Position numbers and translations under genes: made by a program. From contig NZ_WEIO01000002.1 in NCBI RefSeq assembly GCF_009183655.1, positions 62,001-126,000 of the forward strand: DNA of 64,000 nt. Direction: 5' to 3'. Of the stretch, positions 7,031 to 16,406 are shown in pieces. The stretch's first letter is position 1; each line of letters opens with the position of its first letter. A model generated the notes under the pieces. It saw only the letters and a list, made by a program, of their open reading frames with translations, made no database searches and had not been told where the DNA came from. The stretch is from Bacillus aerolatus. GTDB taxonomy: Bacteria > Bacillota > Bacilli > Bacillales > Domibacillaceae.

Positions 7031-8782
7031 TCAACTAGCACTCGTTGCTGCTTCGCTTTCCATAAAAAAGGCGGAAGGGCGACCGGTTGTTGGTTCAAAG
7101 TAAACGAATAAATAATTGTTTTGTTTTATCCACTTGCCATCAACTAATGACAAGGATAGTGGCTCGATCATCGTATGTTTGTACATTTCTTTTTCCGTTA
7201 AGCCGAGCTTTGCAAACTCTGTGCCGAGCAGGAGAGGCTGCTGTAAGATTTTCTGGTATAGCAGAGAGCGTTCCTGTTTGTCTAATGCTGGTTCCCACCA
7301 TGGCTTTCGCGGCTTGTAACGCTGGTTCATTAAATAATCGTATTTCATAATGCTTTCAATCTCTTCGCTCTTATCCGGCTGTTCGGCATGTAAAAATTCT
7401 TGGAGACGTTTAAACAAATCTTCTAATTGATGGCCGATTCTTCCCCAGCCCCGCTCATCCCAATAGGTACCAAAAGATTGGAAAAAGTCAAATGGCGTGT
7501 TAAAACTGCGGGTAACAACATACTCGATTGTTTCATTCATGCGGTGGTCATTCCAATATTTTTCAAGTACGTCTTCCACTTGCTTAATTTTAACAATCTC
7601 GGCAAATGACAGAACGTTATTACTTAAAATTTCATAAGGAGAGTGATCCATATAGACGTAATCATGTTCATTTGCCCGGATACGGAGTCCGGTGCCGCGC
7701 AGCATTTTTAAAAAGCCAAGTTGCAATTCTTCCGGCCGCAGGGCAAACACATCATTAAATGTCTGGCGGAAAGAATCGTAATTTTCTTCTGGCAAACCGG
7801 CGATTAAATCGAGATGCTGCTCAATTTTGCCGCCATCTTTCACCATCGTGACCGTGCGGACAAGCTTCGGCCAGCTTTGTTTGCGCATGACGAGTTCATT
7901 TGTTGCGTCATTTGTTGACTGAACGCCAATTTCAAAGCGGAACAGCCCTTTCGGTGCATTTTTATTGAGAAAGTCAATGACTTCCGGCCGCATAATGTCA
8001 GCAGTAATTTCAAATTGGAACACCGTACCAGGTTTGTGTTCGTCTATTAAAAATTGAAACATTTCCATCGCATAGCTGCGGCTGATGTTAAATGTCCGAT
8101 CCACAAATTTAATCGTTTTGGCACCATGGGCCATTAAATAGCGGATGTCTTCTTTAATAGCTTCGCGGTTAAAATAGCGGACGCCGACTTCAATAGAAGA
8201 AAGACAGAATTGGCAGCGGAACGGACAGCCCCGGCTCGTTTCGATATAGGTGACCCGCTTGGATAATTCAGATTTATCTTCTTCAAATCGAAACGGAGAA
8301 GGAAGCTCACGTAAATCCAGTTTATTTCGCTGCGGATTAATTTTCGGTTTGCCGTCTTCAAGGTAGCCGATCCCGCTCACTTCGCTCCAGTTCTTCCGGC
8401 CGCTGATTTCATCGAGCAGCTGTTTAAACGTTTCTTCTCCTTCGCCGAGCACGATAAAATCAGCTTGAGGAATACGCTCGAGCCAGTAAGGCACGTCATA
8501 AGAAACTTCCGGACCGCCAAGAATAATTACTGTTTCAGGTAAAACCTTCTTAATCATTTTTACGACTGCAATTGTTTCTTCGATATTCCAAATGTAGCAG
8601 CTGAACCCTAATACGTGAGGCTGCCGTTTATACAAGTCTGTTACGATATTGATCGCAGGGTCTTTTATTGTATATTCAGCAAGTTCCACATGATAGTCCG
8701 GTTCAGCAAAAGCTTTTAAATAACGGATGGCTAAGTTTGTATGAATATATTTAGCATTCAATGTGCTGACAACAACATTCAT
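7031..8782 (-). CDS. B12-binding-domain radical SAM protein
   Basis: The start is the ATG at 8782 (MNVVVSTLNAKYIHTNLA), 10 bases after an AAGGAG; an ATG at 8791 is too close to it. The 583-residue protein has an N-terminal cobalamin-binding-like Rossmann domain (residues 1-130, with LGFSCYIWN, ILGGPEVSYD and LGEGEE), a radical SAM core with the [4Fe-4S] motif CPFRCQFC (Cys186, 190, 193), and a C-terminal DUF4080-like region. The DxHxxG cobalamin motif is not evident, so B12 may not be bound. The substrate is unknown. Only 14 bases separate it from the upstream acyltransferase gene, which suggests cotranscription. Confidence 0.82.
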   Translation of the reverse strand: MNVVVSTLNAKYIHTNLAIRYLKAFAEPDYHVELAEYTIKDPAINIVTDLYKRQPHVLGFSCYIWNIEETIAVVKMIKKVLPETVIILGGPEVSYDVPYWLERIPQADFIVLGEGEETFKQLLDEISGRKNWSEVSGIGYLEDGKPKINPQRNKLDLRELPSPFRFEEDKSELSKRVTYIETSRGCPFRCQFCLSSIEVGVRYFNREAIKEDIRYLMAHGAKTIKFVDRTFNISRSYAMEMFQFLIDEHKPGTVFQFEITADIMRPEVIDFLNKNAPKGLFRFEIGVQSTNDATNELVMRKQSWPKLVRTVTMVKDGGKIEQHLDLIAGLPEENYDSFRQTFNDVFALRPEELQLGFLKMLRGTGLRIRANEHDYVYMDHSPYEILSNNVLSFAEIVKIKQVEDVLEKYWNDHRMNETIEYVVTRSFNTPFDFFQSFGTYWDERGWGRIGHQLEDLFKRLQEFLHAEQPDKSEEIESIMKYDYLMNQRYKPRKPWWEPALDKQERSLLYQKILQQPLLLGTEFAKLGLTEKEMYKHTMIEPLSLSLVDGKWIKQNNYLFVYFEPTTGRPSAFFMESEAATSAS

Positions 8783-8796
8783 TGGTGACATTCTCC

Positions 8797-9828
8797 TTAT
8801 AGCTTTTCTGATATATTTTCTGACTGCTGCCTATTCGAGAACAGCTCTTTCAACTTTGACCACCTTGTTTCAATAAATGGCTGAGCAACAGTTGTGATAA
8901 CTGTTGAAGAGAGCAGCATCGTTAAAATTAAAGACACGGTCAGCAATAAAATAATTGATTCCACCGAATCTTTCACTTCACTTTCACGGAAGCTTTTAAT
9001 GACAAATCCATGCAGTAAATAGACGTATAACGTATTTTTCCCCCAGTCGGTAAAGAAAAATTTCTTCTTCGGCACGAATGCGAAAAAGGCGGCAATCATA
9101 ATAAAGCTTAACACATAAATGCCGACTCTGTAGATCATGCCTTCTAGATTCGAACTTCCGAGGCCCGCAAAAGAAGAAGAGCCGAGCAGCCATCTTTGAT
9201 CAAGGTCTGAAAATGTAAATGCTCCGTAAAAGATAGCGAGTGAGCTGAAAAGTAAAATAGCCCGGACTGGTTTTTTTGCGAGAAACTCAAAATGTTCTTT
9301 CCGTAAGTAATAACCGATTAAAAAAAACGGGAAAAAGATAAACGTACGGGCAAAGCTTAACACGTCTGTGCGGCCATCGATGCAGCCGACGGCAATTCCA
9401 GCGGCAAAAGAAATGACTAATAATATAGCCGGCTTCAGCTTCAGCCACTTGATAGAGATAAGCAGAAGCAAGTTCCAAAAAAATAAACTGAGCAAAAACC
9501 ATAAAGACCAATGCGGAACGAGCAAATTAAGATGAAACGCCTCGTCCTCGTATAGAAAGAAGTAAAAAAAGGAATACACGATTTGAAAAATAAAAAAAGG
9601 CAGCAAGATTTTTTGGGCAATTTTTTTTACGTAGCCTTTTTTATAGAAGCTTTTTGCAAAAAAACCTGACACTAAAATAAAGCCCGGCATATGAAACAAA
9701 TAAATCGTAGCATACGAAGCGAAAATAACAGGGTTATCGCCAATGTACGAACGGATAAAATGGCCAAATACAACGAAGAAAATTAAAATAAACTTCGCGT
9801 TGTCGAAATAATAATCTCTTTTAGACAT
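8797..9828 (-). CDS. Acyltransferase 3 family membrane protein (YkrP-like)
   Basis: This 343-residue protein has about ten membrane helices and the family's N-terminal pattern, FDNAKFILIFFVVFGHFIRS, where the early His is thought to be catalytic, followed by YLFHMPGFILVSGFFAK. Members transfer acetyl or similar groups to sugars or cell-surface polymers. B. subtilis ykrP, of similar size, lies next to a sporulation kinase gene, and a sporulation kinase gene lies just upstream here. The ATG follows AGGTGAT. The acceptor is not predictable. Confidence 0.82.
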   Translation of the reverse strand: MSKRDYYFDNAKFILIFFVVFGHFIRSYIGDNPVIFASYATIYLFHMPGFILVSGFFAKSFYKKGYVKKIAQKILLPFFIFQIVYSFFYFFLYEDEAFHLNLLVPHWSLWFLLSLFFWNLLLLISIKWLKLKPAILLVISFAAGIAVGCIDGRTDVLSFARTFIFFPFFLIGYYLRKEHFEFLAKKPVRAILLFSSLAIFYGAFTFSDLDQRWLLGSSSFAGLGSSNLEGMIYRVGIYVLSFIMIAAFFAFVPKKKFFFTDWGKNTLYVYLLHGFVIKSFRESEVKDSVESIILLLTVSLILTMLLSSTVITTVAQPFIETRWSKLKELFSNRQQSENISEKL

Positions 9829-9942
9829 GAAGTATCACCTGGTTTAAAGTATTATTTAGCATCTGGCTGCAGTATGACTTTGAACACAACATAGCATTAT
9901 ACAGGAAATTCGCTTAAACTGCCATTATACAAAAAAAGGAAG

Positions 9943-10035
9943 GTGGAGTTTTATATCCAACTTCATTTTATTAAAAGACAGCCTGATTTAACAGGATACG
10001 CAGAAAAACCGATTGACAAAAAGAGATGCTTTTGA
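9943..10035 (+). CDS. Possible 30-residue peptide
   Basis: A GTG frame encodes 30 residues ending in PIDKKRCF. An AAAGGAAG directly abuts the GTG, which is closer than optimal. No good promoter was found and I do not recognise the family. It may be a gene remnant or chance. The rest of 9829-10056 has no other visible feature. Confidence 0.2.
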   Translation: MEFYIQLHFIKRQPDLTGYAEKPIDKKRCF

Positions 10036-10055
10036 AGAGAGAAGGCCTGCTTTAA

Positions 10056-10088
10056 AAAAAACGCCGGTTGCTACGCCCGGCGTTTTAA
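10056..10088 (-). terminator. Terminator overlapping the 3' end of the MtnA-like gene
   Basis: AAAACGCCGG and CCGGCGTTTT form the stem. On the minus strand the stop codon (10071-10073) lies in the loop and a U run follows the stem. Confidence 0.7.
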
Positions 10089-10505
10089 ACATTCTCTCAT
10101 ATTAAAGTATTCTTCTACTTTAATGGATAAATGGATGGCTTCATGATAAATATCTGTTTTAATGCCATTTACGGATTGCGATTGACGGCTAGTTTCCAAA
10201 AGACGATTCAACAGTTCACCTAAAAGAGGAGAGTGTTTGAGCAGCTTCTTTAACTGGCTGCATTCTCTCTCCAGTTTTAAAACGAAGGCATTAATTTCAG
10301 TCGTATAAGCTGCCCGGGCAGCTGCTAATGTAAAAGCATAGATAGCTGCTGCTATACAAATAAAAGGTTCTGATGACTGTTTAATTAGCTTTTTTGCTTC
10401 GTTAATGGTTTGAACTTTTCTATAAATACCAATAGAAGGGTCATATATTTTTAAATGGTCACTATGCCATTCGAGTGCTGTGTCACCTAATACTGCTTCA
10501 GTCAT
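10071..10505 (-). CDS. Stand-alone MtnA/eIF2B-type N-terminal domain protein
   Basis: This 144-residue protein lines up over its length with the N-terminal domain of methylthioribose-1-phosphate isomerase (MtnA). From memory, B. subtilis MtnA has SVEW near its start, GITAAFGLALSAK, and [22 protein letters not shown]; this protein has ALEW, CIAAAIYAFTLAAAR, and SVNGIKTDIYHEAIHLSIKVEE. The conserved VRGAPAIGI substrate loop is replaced by SSEPFICIA. The Rossmann domain with the catalytic Cys and Asp is absent. It cannot be an active isomerase. The ORF has an AAAGGAG before its ATG and a terminator after it, so it is probably expressed. In B. subtilis mtnA lies between kinE and kinD, the matching location. 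Confidence 0.6.
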   Translation of the reverse strand: MTEAVLGDTALEWHSDHLKIYDPSIGIYRKVQTINEAKKLIKQSSEPFICIAAAIYAFTLAAARAAYTTEINAFVLKLERECSQLKKLLKHSPLLGELLNRLLETSRQSQSVNGIKTDIYHEAIHLSIKVEEYFNMRECLKRRA

Positions 10506-10621
10506 ATTTCTTTCTCCTTTAGTTCTCTCTTGGTGTTTTCTGCAGCCAGTTTGCTACACATTTTATATAACCTGTTTAAACAGAGCTTAAACATGAAAAG
10601 TCGATTTTGCTGTATAAAAAC

Positions 10622-10670
10622 AAAAAGTGCCGATCATCTCCTTTGTAAAAAAGGTGATCGGCACTTTTTA
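10622..10670 (-). terminator. Terminator of kinD
   Basis: AAAAAGTGCCGATCA and TGATCGGCACTTTTT form a long stem just after the kinD stop, with U-rich sequence after it on the minus strand. Confidence 0.85.
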
Positions 10671-10679
10671 ATGAGCGGC

Positions 10680-12194
10680 TTATTCAACTTGTTGGTGCTT
10701 TTGAAGAGGCAGAGTAATGTTCACGACAGCCCCAAATCCGAGTTCACTTTCTATTTCAATCATCCCACCAAATGATTCAATAATTCGTTTGCAAACAACG
10801 AGGCCAAGTCCGGTGCCATCTTCTTTTGAAGTAAAAAAAGGTTTGAAAATTAAGTCCAAGTCTTCTTTCTTAATACCAGATCCTGTATCTGCAATCGTGA
10901 TATGACAGTCTTCTTCTCCTTTTAATATCATTACACTTAACTGGCCTTCTTTGGGCATTGCTTCAAAAGCATTTTTCGTTAAATTTAACAATACTTGCTT
11001 CATTTGATCAACATTTAACTGAACCCACACTTCCTGCTCAGGAAGCGTCAAGTTATATTCGATACCGTACAAATTAGCTTCAGAGCGGATCAGCGGATTT
11101 AAATCGAAGATGATTTCCCGTATATCGACTGTCTGTACTCTTTGGGCAGTCGGCTTGCCTAAAATTAAAAACTCACTGACGATTTGATTAATTCGTTCAA
11201 TTTCTTTATTAATGACGGCAAAGTATAATTTGTCTTCCGTGTTGTCATATTTTTCATTTAACAGTTGAACAAGCCCTTTAATTCCAGTTAGCGGATTGCG
11301 TATTTCATGGGCTGTACTTGCGGCAAGTGTCCCGATTAATTCAAGCTTTTGGGCTTCTTGCTGCATTTTTTCAAGTTTCGTCTGCCTTTTCAACATGACG
11401 TATTTTACTAGTAAAAACACGATGTGAAGCAAGATAATGATGGCTGCGCCAAACATCAAAGTAAGAGGGAATAAGTTACTTTTGTTGGATTCATAAGTCG
11501 AGATGACTAAGTTCCAAGGAAGCTGAGCCAGCGGATATTTGACGATTTGTTCGGTTTTATCTGTTTCTAGTTTTTCATTTACAGAGAAAATAGGTATTTG
11601 CTTTGCATTTTCAATGGAAATCGAATGTTCAGGCGTCAGCATTCTCATAATATTTTTCATATAATCAAGCCGGATATGAGAAACGAGAATGGCTTCGACA
11701 TGCTCATCATTCATTACTGGTGTGGCGATGGCGATGACAGGCTGATTGTTGGACAATGTTTCCGCTTCATCAGATACGGCTGTATCTTTCGTCAAGAGCG
11801 CTTCTGTAATGTAGGGCTTATCTCTGAGATTATATTGCTTTAACAAATCATTCGTCCCGACGAGCAGATTACCTTCAAAATCAAGTACGTAAATGCCTCC
11901 ATAACGCGGGTCTTTCCCGGCCATTTTTTTCAGCATCGTTTGGATCTTCATCGTTCGGGCTTTATTTAAGTTTTGCAGCTCTTCTTCTGTGCTGACAGCC
12001 AGTATGTCCATGCTGACTTTCGTTTCGTTAATAAATTGATCCATCTGATTCCGGTGGATGGTGGCTACCCATTCCAGCTTTTCGTGCTGCTGCTCGCCGG
12101 CCCGGTCAGATAGAAATTGGTAGCATCCAATTATAGAGAGAATAGCTGGAAGCACCACAATGAAAAAGTATATCGATCGTTCGCGTTTATTCAT
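10680..12194 (-). CDS. kinD: Sporulation sensor histidine kinase KinD
   Basis: The 504-residue protein has a membrane helix near residues 9-27, an extracellular CACHE-type sensor domain to about 240, a second helix near 243-266, then HisKA and HATPase_c domains. The phosphoacceptor is His296 in STAHEIRNPLTG; G-box motifs appear as DTGSGI and GTGLGLVVCKRI. The transmitter region (LELIGTLAASTAHEIRNPL, INQIVSEFLILGKPTA) and the length match B. subtilis KinD (506 residues), which feeds phosphate through Spo0F and Spo0B to Spo0A. The neighbouring mhqR-like gene supports KinD rather than KinE. Its presence implies an endospore former. Confidence 0.87.
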   Translation of the reverse strand: MNKRERSIYFFIVVLPAILSIIGCYQFLSDRAGEQQHEKLEWVATIHRNQMDQFINETKVSMDILAVSTEEELQNLNKARTMKIQTMLKKMAGKDPRYGGIYVLDFEGNLLVGTNDLLKQYNLRDKPYITEALLTKDTAVSDEAETLSNNQPVIAIATPVMNDEHVEAILVSHIRLDYMKNIMRMLTPEHSISIENAKQIPIFSVNEKLETDKTEQIVKYPLAQLPWNLVISTYESNKSNLFPLTLMFGAAIIILLHIVFLLVKYVMLKRQTKLEKMQQEAQKLELIGTLAASTAHEIRNPLTGIKGLVQLLNEKYDNTEDKLYFAVINKEIERINQIVSEFLILGKPTAQRVQTVDIREIIFDLNPLIRSEANLYGIEYNLTLPEQEVWVQLNVDQMKQVLLNLTKNAFEAMPKEGQLSVMILKGEEDCHITIADTGSGIKKEDLDLIFKPFFTSKEDGTGLGLVVCKRIIESFGGMIEIESELGFGAVVNITLPLQKHQQVE

Positions 12195-12360
12195 TTAGTT
12201 TCGTCCTTTTAAAAAAGTCATAGCTATTTCATTATAGCAAACTATATTTATTTTCTCCCCTTAAATTACAACATGAGATAAATTCAATTCAAGAACTCTT
12301 TCAATCTGTAGGAAAAACGTGTAAGTTGAAGAAAAGAAATAGTCGAGAAGGGGAATGAGA

Positions 12361-13938
12361 ATGAAAAAAATCCAGCTGAAAATCCTTGAAACAAGCGATG
12401 TGCACGGAGCTATTTTTCCCGTTCATTACGGAACGAACAAACCCGCTCCCCACGGTCTTGCCCGGCTGTCTACATTCATTAAAAGCATGCGGCGGGCAAA
12501 TGAACAAATGCTGTTAATAGATAACGGGGACTTTCTTCAAGGCACGCCGTTAGCAAGTTATTATTTCCGCTCCTTGGGGGAAGATATCCACCCAATGATC
12601 AAAGCTATGTCGCACCTTCAATATGATGCCGCTGTAATCGGCAATCATGAATTTAATTATGGACTGGATATTTTGAATAAAGCGGCAAAAGATGCTGACT
12701 TTCCTTTTTTAAGCTGCAATATTTTACATAGTGAAACAGAAGTTCCTTATTTTGGCCAGCCTTATGTAATTAAACGTTTTAGTGAAGGCATAAAAGCGGC
12801 TGTCCTTGGCGTAACGACCCGTTATATTCCTAACTGGGAAAAGCCGGATCACATTCGCGGGCTAGCCTTTATTGATGCTGTTGCTGCAACAAAAAAGTGG
12901 GTCCAGCACATTAAAGAAGTTGAAAAGCCTCATCTCATGATTGTTTCTTATCACGGTGGATTTGAAGTAGAGCTATCGACTGGGGAGAGAATTGAAAGAA
13001 AAGAAAAAGGAGAAAACCAGGCCTACAGAATCTGTACGGAAGTAGAGGGAATAGATGTATTGCTCACCGGCCATCAGCATAGAATAGCAGCCGAATTTGT
13101 CAACGGTGTGGCTGTTGTTCAGCCCGGGTTTAGTGGAGCGGAAATTGGGCAGGTGACAGCCGAATTTAGTGTGTCAGCAGAAAAGATAGAGTTAAGCGAC
13201 CTTTCGATTAACGTAATAGAAGCAAAGAACTTTAGTGCGGATGAAGAAATTATCGCCTTAGTGGAAAATGAAGAGCGGGCAACGCAGCAATGGCTCGATG
13301 AAGTCATCGGCAAAATAGATGGAGATATGCTCATTCATGATCCTTTTCAAGTGAGATTACAGGAGCATCCGCTCATTGAATTGATTAACCGGGTGCAAAT
13401 GGAAGCAGCTCAAACAGACATTTCCTGCACTGCTCTTTTCCATAATGGCTCGCCGGGGCTGCCGGCTGAAGTAACGATGCGGGACATCGTTTCCAATTAT
13501 ATTTATCCGAATTCATTAATGGTCATTGAAATTACCGGGGAAGAAATGAAACAGGCGCTGGAGCGGACAGCTTCTTATTTTACATTGCTGCCGGATGGAA
13601 GGCCGGGGGTCAGCCCTGAATTTTCTTATCCGAAACCGCAGCACTACAATTATGATATGTGGGAAGGCATTGATTATACAATGGACATCAGGAAAGCCCC
13701 GGGAGAACGGATCGGACAATTGCTCTATCAAGGGGAGCCAGTGGAAGCGAATGGACTTTACCGTGTTGTGATGAACAATTATCGCGCAGGAGGGGGCGGT
13801 GATTACTTGATGTTCAAAGGTAAAAAGGTTATAAAAGAAATACAAACGGACATGGCTGAGCTGCTTGCCGACTATATAAAAAAATACGAAAATATAAAGG
13901 CAGAAGTGAATCATAACTGGCGAGTCATTTATTCATAA
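12361..13938 (+). CDS. 5'-nucleotidase/2',3'-cyclic phosphodiesterase family metallophosphatase
   Basis: The ATG at 12361 is 7 bases after GAGAAGGGG and is preferred to the ATG at 12355. The 525-residue protein has the UshA-type architecture: an N-terminal metallophosphoesterase domain with ETSDVHG, DNGDFLQGTP, GNHEFNYG and GHQHR metal ligands, and a C-terminal nucleotidase domain from about residue 320 (LFHNGSPG, YIYPNSLMVIEITG, NNYRAGGGGDY). There is no signal peptide, unlike secreted UshA/YfkN, so it probably acts in the cytoplasm, as for YunD-like proteins. Substrates are likely nucleotides or cyclic nucleotides. Confidence 0.85.
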   Translation: MKKIQLKILETSDVHGAIFPVHYGTNKPAPHGLARLSTFIKSMRRANEQMLLIDNGDFLQGTPLASYYFRSLGEDIHPMIKAMSHLQYDAAVIGNHEFNYGLDILNKAAKDADFPFLSCNILHSETEVPYFGQPYVIKRFSEGIKAAVLGVTTRYIPNWEKPDHIRGLAFIDAVAATKKWVQHIKEVEKPHLMIVSYHGGFEVELSTGERIERKEKGENQAYRICTEVEGIDVLLTGHQHRIAAEFVNGVAVVQPGFSGAEIGQVTAEFSVSAEKIELSDLSINVIEAKNFSADEEIIALVENEERATQQWLDEVIGKIDGDMLIHDPFQVRLQEHPLIELINRVQMEAAQTDISCTALFHNGSPGLPAEVTMRDIVSNYIYPNSLMVIEITGEEMKQALERTASYFTLLPDGRPGVSPEFSYPKPQHYNYDMWEGIDYTMDIRKAPGERIGQLLYQGEPVEANGLYRVVMNNYRAGGGGDYLMFKGKKVIKEIQTDMAELLADYIKKYENIKAEVNHNWRVIYS

Positions 13939-13968
13939 TGAGACCTATAAGGAAAAGAGTGGCAATAA

Positions 13969-14415
13969 ATGAGCAATCAAGAGGAAAGAAAGCAGTCTTT
14001 GAAGTTATTTATCGTTTTATCGAGAGCTTATAAAGTAATTAATGAGAAAGTGAATGAATATATTTACGAAACCGGTTTGCATCCGACTGAATTTGCGGTG
14101 CTGGAGCTGTTGTATCATAAAGGCCCGCAGCCATTGCAGCAAATCGGCAGTAAAATTTTGCTGGCGAGCGGAAGCATCACATATGTCGTCGATAAACTTG
14201 AGAAAAAGCAATTGCTGAAACGGGCAGCATGCCCGACAGACCGGCGGGTCATCCATGCGGAAATCACAGAGAAAGGCCGGGAATTTATCGACAATGTGTT
14301 TCCACAGCATGAAGAAAGCATTCATCAGCTTTTGTCGAGCCTGTCTGAAGAAGAGAAAGAAACGGCCATTGCGATCATGAGAAAGCTTGGATTGTCCATT
14401 AAAGATTTGTCATAG
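13969..14415 (+). CDS. mhqR: MarR-family regulator (MhqR/YkvE-like)
   Basis: The 148-residue protein has a winged helix-turn-helix with the MarR signature: TEFAVLELLYHKGPQPLQQIG, then LASGSITYVVDKLEKK and the wing DRRVIHAEITEKG. It closely resembles B. subtilis MhqR, which represses quinone and azo-compound detoxification genes. Location between kinD and clpE matches the B. subtilis order. No Cys is obvious in the sensing region except in the wing (AACPTDRR). The M3 peptidase gene starts 16 bases downstream and may be cotranscribed. Confidence 0.8.
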   Translation: MSNQEERKQSLKLFIVLSRAYKVINEKVNEYIYETGLHPTEFAVLELLYHKGPQPLQQIGSKILLASGSITYVVDKLEKKQLLKRAACPTDRRVIHAEITEKGREFIDNVFPQHEESIHQLLSSLSEEEKETAIAIMRKLGLSIKDLS

Positions 14416-14431
14416 GAAAGAAGGGGCATAA

Positions 14432-16135
14432 ATGAAGTTTAACGACTATAAATATGAGCGGCCGGATATAGAGCTGGCAGAAAAGGAAACAGAAGAGCTG
14501 CTGGGGAAATTTAAAGAAGCGGATGGTGCTGAAGCACAAGTGGATGTGCTGAATAAAATCAACCAGATCCGCAGCCGTGTCAGCACGATGATGGATCTTT
14601 GTTATATTAGGCATACCGTTAATACAAATGACCCATTTTACAAACAGGAGCAAGACTATATCGATGAAATTTCTCCAAAAATGGAAGGGATCGCTTCCAG
14701 AATCAACGAAGCTTTATTGTCTTCAGCTTTTCGCAAGGAGCTGGAAGCGATTTTTGGAAAGCAGCTGTTTCAGTTGGCGGAAGCACAAGTCAAAACTTTT
14801 TCTAATGAAGTCTTGCCGCTGCTTGAAAAGGAAAACAAATTGTCTTCGCAGTACACTCAGCTTGTTGCTTCTGCACAAATCGAATTTCAAGGAGACACAT
14901 TGACACTGGCCCAGCTTGAACCGTTTACGGAATCAGCTGACCGATCCGTGCGCAGGCAGGCAACTAGAGCCCGTTTCGCCTTTTTTGCGGAACATGAAAA
15001 ACAGTTTGATGCGATTTATGATGAACTAGTGAAGGTCCGGACAGGAATCGCCCGCAAGCTCGGCTTTAAAAATTTTGTTGAACTCGGCTATTACCGTTTA
15101 AACAGGGTCGATTATAACTCGGACATGGTGAAAGGATACAGGGAACAAATAAAGGAGTTTATCGTTCCGCTTGCAAATAAACTGAGAAAGGCTCAACAGA
15201 AGCAAACCGGATTAAAAGAACTAAAATTTCATGATGAAAGCTATCAGTTTACGACGGGCAATGCGAAGCCGAAAGGACCGGCTGAGTGGATTATTGAAAA
15301 CGGCAAAAAAATGTATGAAGAATTGTCTCCTGAAACTGCGGAATTTTTCCAGTTTATGCTCGACCATGATCTGATGGATCTTGAGGCGAAAAAAGGAAAA
15401 GCAGGCGGAGGGTATTGTACGTATGTGTCTGATTACCGTTCTCCGTTTATTTTCTCTAACTTTAACGGTACATCCGGAGACATCGACGTATTGACCCATG
15501 AAGCGGGCCATGCGTTCCAAGTGTATTCCAGCCGGGATTTTACTGTGCCTGAGTTTTTATGGCCGACATATGAGGCTTGTGAAATTCATTCAATGAGCAT
15601 GGAGTTTTTTACGTGGCCGTGGATGGAATTGTTTTTTAAAGAAGACACAGATAAATATAAGTACGCCCACTTAAGTGGCGCCATTTTATTTTTGCCATAC
15701 GGTGCGGCCGTAGATGAGTTTCAGCACCGTGTATACGAACAGCCCGGTTTAACGCCCGAAGAAAGAAAAACAGTGTGGAAAGAAATAGAACAGGTTTATT
15801 TGCCTCATCGTGATTATGACGGTATTCCTTACTTGGAAGCGGGCGGCTTCTGGCAGCGTCAAGGTCATATATATGAAGTACCGTTTTATTATATTGACTA
15901 TACTCTTGCTCAAGTGTGCGCTCTTCAGTTTTGGAAGCGCATGAATGAAGACAGGGAAGAAGCCTGGAAAGACTACGTGAAAATTTGTAAGATTGGCGGA
16001 AGTTTATCGTTTACTGAAATTGTCGAACAAGCAGGCCTTCATTCTCCATTTGAAGAAGGTTGTATCAAAAAAGTGATCGAACCGATTGAAAGATGGCTCG
16101 ATCAGGCTGGGCAAGAGTTGATAGACTCCATTTGA
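14432..16135 (+). CDS. M3-family oligoendopeptidase (PepF-like)
   Basis: The 567-residue protein is a zinc metallopeptidase of family M3. The HExxH motif is in THEAGHAFQVYSS (His356), and the third-ligand Glu follows in the segment EACEIHSMSMEFF. It should cleave short oligopeptides in the cytoplasm. Length fits the M3B oligoendopeptidase group. The ATG follows AAGAAGGGG. B. subtilis has motAB near this position, and those genes are absent here. Confidence 0.85.
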   Translation: MKFNDYKYERPDIELAEKETEELLGKFKEADGAEAQVDVLNKINQIRSRVSTMMDLCYIRHTVNTNDPFYKQEQDYIDEISPKMEGIASRINEALLSSAFRKELEAIFGKQLFQLAEAQVKTFSNEVLPLLEKENKLSSQYTQLVASAQIEFQGDTLTLAQLEPFTESADRSVRRQATRARFAFFAEHEKQFDAIYDELVKVRTGIARKLGFKNFVELGYYRLNRVDYNSDMVKGYREQIKEFIVPLANKLRKAQQKQTGLKELKFHDESYQFTTGNAKPKGPAEWIIENGKKMYEELSPETAEFFQFMLDHDLMDLEAKKGKAGGGYCTYVSDYRSPFIFSNFNGTSGDIDVLTHEAGHAFQVYSSRDFTVPEFLWPTYEACEIHSMSMEFFTWPWMELFFKEDTDKYKYAHLSGAILFLPYGAAVDEFQHRVYEQPGLTPEERKTVWKEIEQVYLPHRDYDGIPYLEAGGFWQRQGHIYEVPFYYIDYTLAQVCALQFWKRMNEDREEAWKDYVKICKIGGSLSFTEIVEQAGLHSPFEEGCIKKVIEPIERWLDQAGQELIDSI

Positions 16136-16137
16136 AC

Positions 16138-16176
16138 AAAAAAGGTGCCTGAGGCTGTCTCAGGCACCTTTTTAAA
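16138..16176 (+). terminator. Intrinsic terminator
   Basis: AAAGGTGCCTGAG and CTCAGGCACCTTT form the stem around GCTGT, with a T run after it. Confidence 0.9.
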
Positions 16177-16220
16177 ATTAAGGCTGTTTTCGCAAACATT
16201 GTTGCTATTTACCAAGTAGT

Positions 16221-16365
16221 GCGGATTGGTTGATTTCCGCTGCAGTTGCTCTATTGGAGCGGGGCGGGCGGTTGAGCCTCCTCGGCGTAAACGCCTGTGG
16301 GGTCTCACCTGTCCTGCTTCTCCCGCAGGAGTCTCGCACTTCCGCTCCAATCAACCTTCAACAGT
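16221..16365. repeat. Interspersed intergenic repeat (family 2)
   Basis: A GC-rich noncoding element of about 145 bases with complementary ends (GGTTGATT near the left end; CCAATCAACC at the right) and internal palindromic blocks such as CGGCGTAAACGCC. Closely similar intergenic elements occur across Bacillaceae genomes, where they are often mis-annotated as short hypothetical proteins. Only one copy is in this window. It fills the gap between the peptidase terminator and the clpE stop. Confidence 0.6.
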
Positions 16366-16406
16366 TTTCGTTTTAAGAGCAACAATCTCTTAGAAAAGAG
16401 CCAAAA

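Noticed and set aside
10680-12194. KinE instead of KinD
   Set aside because: The protein has an extracellular CACHE-type domain flanked by two membrane helices, while KinE is a cytoplasmic PAS kinase.
16102-16350. 82-residue Arg-rich frame on the minus strand
   Set aside because: It reads through a terminator and the family-2 repeat, and has no expression signals.
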